From Komagataeibacter melaceti (lineage in GTDB: Bacteria; Pseudomonadota; Alphaproteobacteria; Acetobacterales; Acetobacteraceae): 56,038 nucleotides of DNA. Below, in pieces: positions 26,459 to 34,684 of the stretch; the stretch's first letter is position 1, and every line of letters starts with the position of its first letter. The position numbers and the translations under genes are program-made. Location of the stretch: positions 1 through 56,038 of the forward strand of contig NZ_QUWV01000131.1 in assembly GCF_003403295.1 (NCBI RefSeq), written 5' to 3'. Under the pieces are notes generated by a model. The model did not search any database. It had not been told where the DNA came from and saw only the letters and a list, made by a program, of their open reading frames with translations.

Positions 26459-27739
26459 CTATGCCTCCGGCTGCACATCATGCGTCGGGCCAACATATCT
26501 TGCGCAGGCCACCAGGGCCGCCAGTGCGGGAATGGCCGCGAACGCGACATAGAAAGCGGGTGCCAGAAGCATATGCTGCCGTGCGCCGAGCATGCTCAGG
26601 AACGCAGGCGCAAAACCGCCAAAAACCGTCATCGCGGCATTGTAGCTGATGGCGATGCCACTGGCGCGGACCTGACGGGGGAAAAGGCTGGCAATACCCA
26701 GCGGGGCCACGCCCACATACAGCGCCACGAGCAGGCACAGCCCGGTCTCGACCCCCACCATGGCCAGCAGGCCGGGATGAGGTGGCAATGCCGCGGTCAG
26801 CATCATGGGCACGACCGCCAGCGCAAGCGCGCTACCGGACAGCATGCGCCATGCCCCGATCCGGTCCGCCATCCTGCCCGCCAGCAGCGATCCGCCCACC
26901 AGCGCCAGGTTCCCGGCCATGAAGGCGACATAACTGGCATGGGCCGAAACACCAAAGGCCGTCTGCATGTAAAGCGGGAAATAGATGATAAGGCTGTACG
27001 GCGCTGCTGCCCACAAAATGGACATGCACAGCGCCAGGGCAATATTCCTTTTGTATTTACCAAACAGTTCGGACAGGACCGATATGTTCCGGCCTGCCGT
27101 GGGCGCGGGCATGTCCGGCATCATGGAGCGACGCAGGTAGATCCCGACAGGGATGATGGCCAGTCCGATGGCGAATGGCACACGCCAGCCCCACGCACCC
27201 AGTTGCGCATCCGTAAGGATGGTCGTCAGTACTGCCGCGACACCCGCGCCAAGGATGTTGGACAGCCCCATCGTGGCCTGCAGGAACGAACCCGACAGCC
27301 CGCGCAGGTGACGTGGCGCCTGTTCATTGAGAAAGGCCGTGGCACTGCCAATCTCACCACCCGCGCATATTCCCTGCAACAGCCGCGCGCAGCACAGCAC
27401 GAGAATGGACAGCCGCCCGATGTGGGCATAGGGCGGGTCCAGCATGATCAGCGCCGCCCCCACCCCCATGAGAACACATGTGACCGACAGGGCCTTGCGG
27501 CGTCCATGCCGGTCCGCATAAAGCCCCAGCACGAACGCACCCAGCGGGCGCGCCACCGCGCCCAGACCGAAAACCAGCAGGCTCTGCGCCAGTTGGGAAA
27601 ACCCGTCGGCCGAGCGGAAAACCGCCTCCCCTATATAGCGGGCAAACAGCGCATAGACCGTAAAATCGTACCATTCCAGAAGGTTGCCGACGGAAGCCGC
27701 CATAATCAGGTTACGATGTCGCATGGGGGGCGTCTGCAC
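26459..27739 (-). CDS. MFS transporter, metabolite:H+ symporter (MHS/ProP) family
   Basis: A 426-residue twelve-helix transporter. The opening GNLLEWYDFTVYALFA, the loop DRHGRRKALSVTCVLMG and RLLQGICAGGEIG are hallmarks of the MHS family that includes ProP, ShiA and KgtP. ProP itself carries proline and betaines. Ergothioneine is a histidine betaine, so import of this substrate is a reasonable inference from position, directly before the lyase gene. It follows the TonB receptor gene by 76 bases in the same operon. Confidence 0.85.
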   Translation of the reverse strand: MQTPPMRHRNLIMAASVGNLLEWYDFTVYALFARYIGEAVFRSADGFSQLAQSLLVFGLGAVARPLGAFVLGLYADRHGRRKALSVTCVLMGVGAALIMLDPPYAHIGRLSILVLCCARLLQGICAGGEIGSATAFLNEQAPRHLRGLSGSFLQATMGLSNILGAGVAAVLTTILTDAQLGAWGWRVPFAIGLAIIPVGIYLRRSMMPDMPAPTAGRNISVLSELFGKYKRNIALALCMSILWAAAPYSLIIYFPLYMQTAFGVSAHASYVAFMAGNLALVGGSLLAGRMADRIGAWRMLSGSALALAVVPMMLTAALPPHPGLLAMVGVETGLCLLVALYVGVAPLGIASLFPRQVRASGIAISYNAAMTVFGGFAPAFLSMLGARQHMLLAPAFYVAFAAIPALAALVACARYVGPTHDVQPEA

Positions 27740-27815
27740 GGCGTTTGTCCTTCATCACGTAAAATTCCTTCCTGCCCCAACTGCATCAGCGGGGCAGGAA
27801 GGCATGCCGGATGGA

Positions 27816-30161
27816 TCAGAAATTGGTGCTGATCGTACCGAAGAACTGCCGGGGCGCCCCCATCAGGAAGTAGTTGTAGCCCGCGGTAAAGGTATTCCCC
27901 AGTTCGTTCGTGGTTGCGGCATAGGTCTTGTTGAACAGGTTATAGACATTGAAGCTGGCGTTGATGCCCTTGAGGAACTTGTAGTCCCCGAAGTTGTAAT
28001 GCATGCCGAAATTGGCCAGGAAGTAACCGGGCACATGCGCATCGTTGGTATAGGTAAGCTGGCGGCTGGAGATGTAATTCCCATCCAGGTTCGCCTTGAA
28101 GTGGTGCCAGCTATAGGAAATGCTGCCCTTGTACATGAACGTGGGATAGTTCGGTATGAGCTTGCCACGGGTCGGCTCAAGGCCGGCACTCGTCATGACG
28201 TTCTGGTCGTACGTGGAATGGGCATAGGAAAAGGAGTTGTAGATCGACAGCCCATTGGTCGGGCGCACGGTAAAGCTGGCTTCCGCCCCGTTGGTGGTGA
28301 CACCGCCCACGTTGCTGATCGCGGTCTGCGCGTTGATCCCGTGGTTGGATGTGATCAGCTGCAGGCGGTTGGAGAAGTTGACGCGGTAGAGCGAGACCAG
28401 CCCGCTGAGCATGGGCGTGGTGTAGCGGTAACCCAGTTCGTAAACCCAGTCCTTTTCCGGGCGTAGCTGGTTCTTGGTGGACTGGAAGGCGGTCTGCGTT
28501 TCCGTCCACGGGGTGGCGGAGACGTTGGTGGTGAAGCCATCTTCAGGATAGGTACGCATGTTCTTCGAGACATCGAAGAACAGTTCATGATGCGGCAGGA
28601 AGCGCCATGCGGCGGAGACCTGCGGCAGGAAGGCATCAGCCGCCGTCAGGTTGCCCTGTGCGATCAGCCCGCCATTGGCCGCGACATTCTGTGTCGGCAC
28701 GGTATTGCCCGCTGAGACGATCATGGATTTGAAACCTGCATTGATCTTCAGGTTCTTCATGACCTGGAATGTATCCTGCAGGTGGAACGTGAACGTGTTG
28801 CTATGGAAGATTTCCTGCCATGGCGTGGCGAAGACGTTGGAGGGATAGCCATCGGTCGGGTTGCCCAGCGTACCCTGCCCCAGCAGCGGGGCCTCGGCAA
28901 AGGAGCGCCCTTCGGTAAAGCGGCCATATTCATACCACACACCGGCATTGATCTTGTGCCGCGCAATGCCATAGGTCACGGCGGAAAGGAAACCGCCGCG
29001 CTGGATGCCCGGGTCCTGCACACGCTGCGACAGCGGCGCACCGTTGGGTGAGGGCATGTACGGCGTGGTCCATGTGCTGTAGCCGCTATCGCCATGGCCA
29101 TAGACCGTTGTTTTCCAGTTCAGGTGGGATGTCAGGTTTTCATCAAGCGTGATCCCGCCAAAGTAATCCACGCGGTTGGCGGTGCCTGCATAGTAAGCGG
29201 CATCATACGGGTCGTTGGATTTCTGGTACTGCGCGGGATAGATGCCCTGCGCGGCCTGATAGGCGGCAGTATAGTTGGGGTAATAGTTGGAAAGCTTGGG
29301 GCCGATCGTGCTCAGGTAGTTCTGGGTCATGTCCTGGTAGTCGAACTGCTGGGTCGAGCTCCAGTCAAAAAACGCCTTGATGGATGACCCGTTGGCCAGT
29401 GGCTGCACGATCTTGGCGTTGACCTGATCGGAATAATCGTAGCCGCCACCCTTCCACAGGTTCATGTCCGTACGGGCATAGGATGCGTAAAAGCGCGTGC
29501 CGCTGCTGTTCAGGTCACCACTGTTGATGCGCGCGAAGGTGCGGAAGGTCTGGTTGCTGCCGAAGGTCTGTTCCACCGTGCCCCCACGGGTGTGGGAGGG
29601 GTCGATGGAATGGAACTGAATCGCACCGCCAAGGTTGCTGTTGGACGCCACATCCACCGCACCGGCACCCTGTGACACATCTGCCCCGCCCACGTTGTCG
29701 GTCGTGATGGCGCGGTTGATGCTCAGCCCGTTATAGTTGTTGAACTGCTGGTCACCCAGCGGGATGTCATCAAGCGTGAAACCGATCTGGTTCTGTGAAA
29801 AGCCGCGCATGTACAGCGAGCTTGAATATTCATACGACCCGAACGGATCGGCGGACTGGTACACAATGCCCGGCAACTGGTTCAGCACCTTCATGGGGGA
29901 GGTGCCGGGCACGCTCTGTTCCATCATCGAGCGGGTTACACTGGTCATCTGCCGCGTTGACCCATGGCCGAAAACCGCAATGGTCTCGCTTGCCTGATGC
30001 TTCAGGACCGCCTGCGCGCGCTTGGTGTGCGCCTTTGTTGTGTCAGGGGAATGGGTGGCATGCTCCGCTGGCGGTGCATCAGCGCCCCATGCGTGGTAGG
30101 GTGCAAATGCTGCTACGGTGGCCATTAGTGTCGAACGTGCCAGATTTTTCCGGAAGTCCAT
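27816..30161 (-). CDS. TonB-dependent outer-membrane receptor
   Basis: A 781-residue receptor with a signal peptide ending near AWGA, a TonB-box-like segment ETIAVFG about residue 60, a plug domain (about residues 75-210: MKVLNQLPGI, SSLYMRGFSQNQIGFTLDDIP) and a 22-strand-type barrel ending in ISTNF. The C-terminal phenylalanine is as expected for BAM insertion. It lies inside the catabolic operon between two MFS genes, so it is likely to import the operon's substrate, possibly as a metal complex. Small-molecule rather than siderophore uptake is an inference from the neighbours. The start at 30161 is chosen over 30185 for its better signal peptide. Confidence 0.88.
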   Translation of the reverse strand: MDFRKNLARSTLMATVAAFAPYHAWGADAPPAEHATHSPDTTKAHTKRAQAVLKHQASETIAVFGHGSTRQMTSVTRSMMEQSVPGTSPMKVLNQLPGIVYQSADPFGSYEYSSSLYMRGFSQNQIGFTLDDIPLGDQQFNNYNGLSINRAITTDNVGGADVSQGAGAVDVASNSNLGGAIQFHSIDPSHTRGGTVEQTFGSNQTFRTFARINSGDLNSSGTRFYASYARTDMNLWKGGGYDYSDQVNAKIVQPLANGSSIKAFFDWSSTQQFDYQDMTQNYLSTIGPKLSNYYPNYTAAYQAAQGIYPAQYQKSNDPYDAAYYAGTANRVDYFGGITLDENLTSHLNWKTTVYGHGDSGYSTWTTPYMPSPNGAPLSQRVQDPGIQRGGFLSAVTYGIARHKINAGVWYEYGRFTEGRSFAEAPLLGQGTLGNPTDGYPSNVFATPWQEIFHSNTFTFHLQDTFQVMKNLKINAGFKSMIVSAGNTVPTQNVAANGGLIAQGNLTAADAFLPQVSAAWRFLPHHELFFDVSKNMRTYPEDGFTTNVSATPWTETQTAFQSTKNQLRPEKDWVYELGYRYTTPMLSGLVSLYRVNFSNRLQLITSNHGINAQTAISNVGGVTTNGAEASFTVRPTNGLSIYNSFSYAHSTYDQNVMTSAGLEPTRGKLIPNYPTFMYKGSISYSWHHFKANLDGNYISSRQLTYTNDAHVPGYFLANFGMHYNFGDYKFLKGINASFNVYNLFNKTYAATTNELGNTFTAGYNYFLMGAPRQFFGTISTNF

Positions 30162-30231
30162 ACTTGTGTATCCTTTATCCTGCACCCGGACCCGATGGAT
30201 ATGAGGGTGAATATTCCGAAAGGCGCCTGAA

Positions 30232-31458
30232 CTATTCGTTCAGGCCGTACTGATAAATTCCGGCGCACAGAAAACCGATGGCGCCAGCAACAAGCAGGGA
30301 CGGAACAAACGAGCCGAAGTGATCGGCAATCATTCCGGTCAGGGCGGGCGCAAGCGCGCCACCCAGTGAGCCCCCTGTATTCTGAATTGATTCCATGGTG
30401 GCCACGCGGTCCTCGGCCACGATGACCGCCCCCAGCGCCCAGCCGCAGGTCATGGCGATCCCGCCGGAAAACAGCGCCACGCAGATCAGGGCAACGGACA
30501 CGCCCAGCGATGGAATGACCGCCGCCATGACGGTCGCGACAGAGGCGCAGACCAGCCCCCAGACAAGGGGAATACGGCAGGCCGCGACGGGCGACATGCC
30601 CCTGCGTCCCAGCCGGTCAGTCAGGAAACCGCCCAGCACGCTACCAAAGAAACCGAACAGCTGGGGCAGCGCGGATAACAGCGCCGCCTGCCGTAGCGTA
30701 AGGTGATGAACCTTCTGCAGGTAAGCAGGCAGCCACGCGCCATAGAGCCAGGTAATATAGATCACCCCGACAAAACCCGTGGTCAGCACCCATGTCGAAC
30801 GCTGCCCCAGCAGATAGGACAGATGGGCGCGTGTGGGGATCTGCCGCACAGGGGCGGGCACGATCCGGGCAGGGTCGCGATAGACGGCAAGCCAGACAAA
30901 GGCCACCACCAGACTGGCGCACCCGACAGTAATGAACATGTCCCGCCACCCCCACACGCTCATGATGGCGAGCAGCAGCGGCGGCGCGATGGCTGGCCCC
31001 AGCGTGGAGGATGCGTTGAACAGCCCGATGGGGCCACCACGTTCCTCCGGCCGGAACCAGCGTGTGATCACGCTGGTTCCGGCAAGGAAAAGCGGGGCCT
31101 CCCCTGCCCCGAGCAGCGCACGGCAGATGAAGAAAGCCCACACGCCCGAAGCCAGGCCGAAAGCAATCTGTGCCAGTGACCAGACAACCAGGCTGATCCC
31201 CAGCACAAGGCGGCCGCCCCAGCGATCGGACAGAAGCCCCGCCGGAATCTGGAACACCAGATAGGCCCATGCGAAGGCCGAGAGCATCCAGCCCATCTGC
31301 GTATCGGAAAAGTGCATGTCGGCCACGATTGCCGTATTGCCCACCGATAGCGCGGAACGGTCGATGTAGCTTATGCCACCGGCTACGACCAGCAGCGCCA
31401 CGACCCCACGCCGCCGCCACAGGCCGCCAACCGGACCGGAAAAGGTCATGGCGTTCAT
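30232..31458 (-). CDS. MFS transporter, anion:cation symporter (ACS)-like
   Basis: A 408-residue twelve-helix transporter. The motifs GGISYIDRSALSVGNTAIVADM, AYLVFQIPAGLLSDRWGGR and ALLGAGEAPLFLAGTSVITRWF are typical of the ACS family (ExuT, GarP, phthalate permeases), which moves organic anions with protons. It may carry a carboxylate intermediate or product of the operon, such as thiourocanate. Its ATG overlaps the stop of the LysR gene (ATGA), placing it directly after the regulator in one transcript. Confidence 0.84.
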   Translation of the reverse strand: MNAMTFSGPVGGLWRRRGVVALLVVAGGISYIDRSALSVGNTAIVADMHFSDTQMGWMLSAFAWAYLVFQIPAGLLSDRWGGRLVLGISLVVWSLAQIAFGLASGVWAFFICRALLGAGEAPLFLAGTSVITRWFRPEERGGPIGLFNASSTLGPAIAPPLLLAIMSVWGWRDMFITVGCASLVVAFVWLAVYRDPARIVPAPVRQIPTRAHLSYLLGQRSTWVLTTGFVGVIYITWLYGAWLPAYLQKVHHLTLRQAALLSALPQLFGFFGSVLGGFLTDRLGRRGMSPVAACRIPLVWGLVCASVATVMAAVIPSLGVSVALICVALFSGGIAMTCGWALGAVIVAEDRVATMESIQNTGGSLGGALAPALTGMIADHFGSFVPSLLVAGAIGFLCAGIYQYGLNE

Positions 31459-32750
31459 GCCGCACTCGCCTGCGCCGGGCGTGAACGGATGGTGGCGTTG
31501 CGTGAGCGCTGTGACTGTATTTCCATGATGCTGTTCTTCAGGCGCTCAATACTTGCCATGTCGGCATGACTGGCTTTCCACACCAGTCGGGTTGTCATCC
31601 GGTAGCGCCGTGGCAGGGGAATGGCGCGCACATTGGCCGCATGGAACGACCCGGCCGGAAGCAGCGCACAGCATGTGCCATCAATGACAAGGCGCAGCAG
31701 CAGCGACAGGGACTGCGTTTCCACCACGCCCGCCGGTACGATGCCTTCGTTTTCAAGGAACATATCGGTCAGGCGGCGCAGGCCGGTACCAAAACCGGGC
31801 ACGGCGAGTACATGCGCGCCCATGATGGTGGGCAGCGACATGGCGGCGGATTCCGTACTGTTCATGGGCAGCACGAGAAAGAGGTTCTGCGTTTCCACAT
31901 CAACCGACTGGAAGTGCGATGGCAGGTCAACCAGATCGCACAGCCCCACGTCATAATCCGCATTGACCAGACCCGTTATGATGGTGGGCGCTGCGGTGGT
32001 GGAAATGGTCAGGGATGGTGAAAAGCGTTTTTCACGCCAGTAACGCACCAGCCTTGCCAGCAGGATGGTAAGCGAACTGTCGGGGCTGGAGGGCATCATG
32101 GCCGCAAGGTGCAGCGCCCGGGTCTGAAGGAAGTAGCTGATGTTTTCATCCTTCATGATCCGGCGGTACATCCGGTCTATGGACTGGCAGCCCTGAATGA
32201 GCAGGCGTGCGGCGGCAGTCGGCTGCACGCCGCAGGTTGAACGGACCAGCAGCGACGTGCCGACAATGCTTTCCAGCTTATGGAGCTGCCGCGTAACCGT
32301 GGGCTGGGTCAGCAGCAGCTTGCGCGCCGCCCCCGCGATGCTGCCCACGTCGCACACGGTCAGGAAATGACCGATCATGCGCAGGCTCAGGTTGGAGCGC
32401 AGGATGCGTTGCAGGCTCTCATCCGACAGGCCGGGAAAGGTGACGCGCCGGTCGGAATAAAGATTGAGGGCAAGCCGGGGGGCACGCATCGTCTTGCCCG
32501 AAAGCAGGTCGGCGCACCAGTGCAGCAGCATGACGGAGGAACGGTAGAGATTCTGCCCATACGCCGTGGTGATGCCGGTATGGTTCCGCCGGCGCACGCC
32601 ACGCGTAATAAGCGGGGCCGCCATGGCGTGTTCCAGCGCGGATACGGCGTGACTTATGGTGGACTGGCTGACATTCAGGACGGACGCGGCATCATGGGTT
32701 GATTTATGGTCAACCAGCGAGACGAAATAGATTAACGCGGACAGTTCCAT
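31455..32750 (-). CDS. LysR-family regulator with two tandem HTH domains
   Basis: A 431-residue protein, over 100 residues longer than usual LysR regulators. It has one LysR-type winged helix at about residues 2-62 (HDAASVLNVSQSTISHAVSALE) and a second at about 122-183 (GAARKLLLTQPTVTRQLHKLE), followed by a periplasmic-binding-protein-like effector domain. Both HTH units retain the helix-turn-helix pattern with Q-(S/P)-T-(I/V). It is the first gene of the catabolic operon and is translationally coupled to the next gene, so it is likely to be co-transcribed with, and to regulate, this operon. Palindromes at 32837-32881 are candidate targets. Confidence 0.85.
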   Translation of the reverse strand: MELSALIYFVSLVDHKSTHDAASVLNVSQSTISHAVSALEHAMAAPLITRGVRRRNHTGITTAYGQNLYRSSVMLLHWCADLLSGKTMRAPRLALNLYSDRRVTFPGLSDESLQRILRSNLSLRMIGHFLTVCDVGSIAGAARKLLLTQPTVTRQLHKLESIVGTSLLVRSTCGVQPTAAARLLIQGCQSIDRMYRRIMKDENISYFLQTRALHLAAMMPSSPDSSLTILLARLVRYWREKRFSPSLTISTTAAPTIITGLVNADYDVGLCDLVDLPSHFQSVDVETQNLFLVLPMNSTESAAMSLPTIMGAHVLAVPGFGTGLRRLTDMFLENEGIVPAGVVETQSLSLLLRLVIDGTCCALLPAGSFHAANVRAIPLPRRYRMTTRLVWKASHADMASIERLKNSIMEIQSQRSRNATIRSRPAQASAA

Positions 32751-32836
32751 CTCTTCCCCATCATGCTTCTCGTGGCGTCCGGCCGGTCCGGCAACGCAGG
32801 TTGTATGTTACAGGCAAAATACACACAAATCATTCT

Positions 32837-32881
32837 GTTATTTTAAGATAACTCCACATGAGTGTGTCTTATTTTAAAATA
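32837..32881. promoter_or_regulatory. Candidate LysR operator region with two AT-rich palindromes
   Basis: A near-perfect palindrome GTTATTTTAAGATAAC (32837-32852) and a perfect one TATTTTAAAATA (32870-32881) share the core TATTTTAA and lie 87-131 bases upstream of the LysR start. Two related sites would suit a LysR tetramer, or a regulator with two HTH units. The link to the regulator is inferred. Confidence 0.4.
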
Positions 32882-33224
32882 CAGAGAATTTACGTTTAAT
32901 TCATCATGTATGATTTCCCTGATCCATGATCCCCATGTTCAGCAGTTTTCAGCCATTTTTACGATATAGCAGGAAGTTTCTGACCCGCAACAAATACGCA
33001 TAAAAAGGTATAGAAAGTGCAAAATAAGGTATAACCCTTCATGTGCTCATGGGGTGCGGGAACGGAAAACCGATCTGAAATCGTAACATATTATCCGCAC
33101 ATACCCGAAATCCGCCCGGTAGCCGAACGTGTTTTTTCACAAAGCCGGGGGACCCGCCTGCCGGGCGGGAACGGTAAGCAGGCGGGAAGAAACCTGCCCG
33201 CATCCCTGCCACCAGATACGACAT

Positions 33225-33253
33225 CGGCCTGCCCCCACTGTAGGGGCAGGCCG
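33225..33253 (-). terminator. GC-rich hairpin downstream of the sugar porter gene
   Basis: A perfect 11-base stem (CGGCCTGCCCC and GGGGCAGGCCG) with a seven-base loop lies 28 bases after the stop codon of the minus-strand sugar porter gene. There is no clear T-run, so termination may be weak or the hairpin may protect the mRNA end. Confidence 0.55.
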
Positions 33254-33280
33254 TGTATCAGGTCATGGGCAGGAGGCGTG

Positions 33281-34648
33281 TCAGGTCAGGTCACGGAAAG
33301 TCCCGGCCTTCAGGCTCGCCTCGATCTTCTCCAGGGAGTGCCCGCGCGTTTCCGGCACGTAACGCCAGACGAACATAAAGGCGAGGAAATTGATGCCGGC
33401 ATACATCCAGAACGTACCCGCCGCCCCCAGCGCCTGCACCAGCGAAAGCGTGGTCAGTGAAATCAGCAGGTCCGCCGACCAGTGGGTCGCGGCCACAAGG
33501 CTCATGCCCTTGCTGCGGCATGACAGGGGGTAAACTTCCGCCCCCACCAGCCAGATGGCCACCGACAGGCTGCCCACGTTGAAAACGGCATAGCACACGA
33601 CCGCCATGGCCGTGATCCATGTATTGATCCCGCTGGTCGAGCCGATGGCGAACATCACCCCCAGCACCACAAGCGAAATGACGGCACCGGGAATGAGCCG
33701 CAACAGCAGCCTGCGCCGCCCCCATGCATCCACCGCCCAACTGCCAAAGGCGGTGGAGATGACCATCGCAACGCCAATGGCGATGGATGTCAGCAATGCC
33801 GAATTCTGGCCAAACCCCACCCCGGCAAAAATGGTGGGGGCATAATACAGCACCGCGTTGATGCCGGTAATCTGGCAGAACAGCGCCACCCCTACCGACG
33901 CCACCACGGCCGGGCGCACCCATGGCTGCAGTAGCGCGGACCATGGGGCCTGCTCATCATGCATGGCTACGATCGTATCAAGCTCCGTACGCGCCGCAGC
34001 CGGGTCACGCCGCAGCCGTTGCAGGACCTCGAACGCCCCCTCCAGGTTGCCTTTCATGGCCAGCCAGCGCGGGCTGCGCGGCAGCAGCGACATGCCGACA
34101 AACAGGATGACCGCCGGTATGATCCCCAGCCCGAACATGAGCCGCCAGCTCTGGTTACGGCACAGATACCCCGCGATGAAGGAGACCAGAATCCCGAACA
34201 CCACCGCAAGCTGGAACAGGACAACCATCTGCCCGCGCGTCTCACGCGGGGCAATTTCCGCGATATAGACCGGCACGATCTGCGAACACATGCCCACGGC
34301 CAGCCCGAGGATGAACCGCGCCAACACCAGCAGCCCCACCGATGGCGAAAGCGCGGCGACCAGCGTGCCAATGATAAAGACCAGTGCCGCGAACATGATC
34401 ATGTACCGCCGCCCCAGCCGGTCGGACAGGGGTGCCGCCACCAGACAGCCCCCCAGCGCGCCCGCCACGATGGCCGAGGTCACGACCTGCTGGCCCAGCG
34501 TATCAAGCGCGAAATCGGGCGTGATCTGCAGCAGGGCGGCGGATATGATGCCGGTGTCATATCCGAACAGCAGGCCACCCGTGGCGGCCACCGCCGCGAT
34601 CAGGTTGACGATGCCGGAGCCCGAAGCCGTCTGGCCGTCATGCGCCAT
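33281..34648 (-). CDS. MFS sugar porter (GalP/XylE type)
   Basis: A 455-residue sugar:H+ symporter. Family motifs are visible in order: GGLLFGYDTGIISAALL in helix 1, DRLGRRYMI in loop 2-3, VPVYIAEIAPRETRGQMV after helix 4, PRSPRWLAMKG in the central loop, QITGINAVLYYAPTIF in helix 7 and VPETRGHSLEKIE at the C-terminus. It is the last gene of a unit with a royal-jelly/yellow-type protein and xylulokinase, so a pentose or pentulose such as D-xylulose is a likely substrate. The gap to the upstream gene is 36 bases. Confidence 0.9.
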   Translation of the reverse strand: MAHDGQTASGSGIVNLIAAVAATGGLLFGYDTGIISAALLQITPDFALDTLGQQVVTSAIVAGALGGCLVAAPLSDRLGRRYMIMFAALVFIIGTLVAALSPSVGLLVLARFILGLAVGMCSQIVPVYIAEIAPRETRGQMVVLFQLAVVFGILVSFIAGYLCRNQSWRLMFGLGIIPAVILFVGMSLLPRSPRWLAMKGNLEGAFEVLQRLRRDPAAARTELDTIVAMHDEQAPWSALLQPWVRPAVVASVGVALFCQITGINAVLYYAPTIFAGVGFGQNSALLTSIAIGVAMVISTAFGSWAVDAWGRRRLLLRLIPGAVISLVVLGVMFAIGSTSGINTWITAMAVVCYAVFNVGSLSVAIWLVGAEVYPLSCRSKGMSLVAATHWSADLLISLTTLSLVQALGAAGTFWMYAGINFLAFMFVWRYVPETRGHSLEKIEASLKAGTFRDLT

Positions 34649-34684
34649 CTATCTGCGTTCCTTCATCCTGCCGCCGCCGGGACT

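Larger units (their letters stand above)
32751..33280. other. AT-rich intergenic region upstream of the LysR gene
   Basis: About 530 bases. The part from 32800 to 33040 is strikingly AT-rich for this genome and probably contains the promoter of the nine-gene operon. The right part holds a GC-rich hairpin next to the end of the sugar porter gene. No protein-like frame was seen. Confidence 0.6.

Noticed and set aside
26132-27832. Long plus-strand open frame (566 codons) opposite the MHS transporter gene
   Set aside because: Antisense shadow of a well-supported transporter and of the start of the lyase gene. The translation has no family features.
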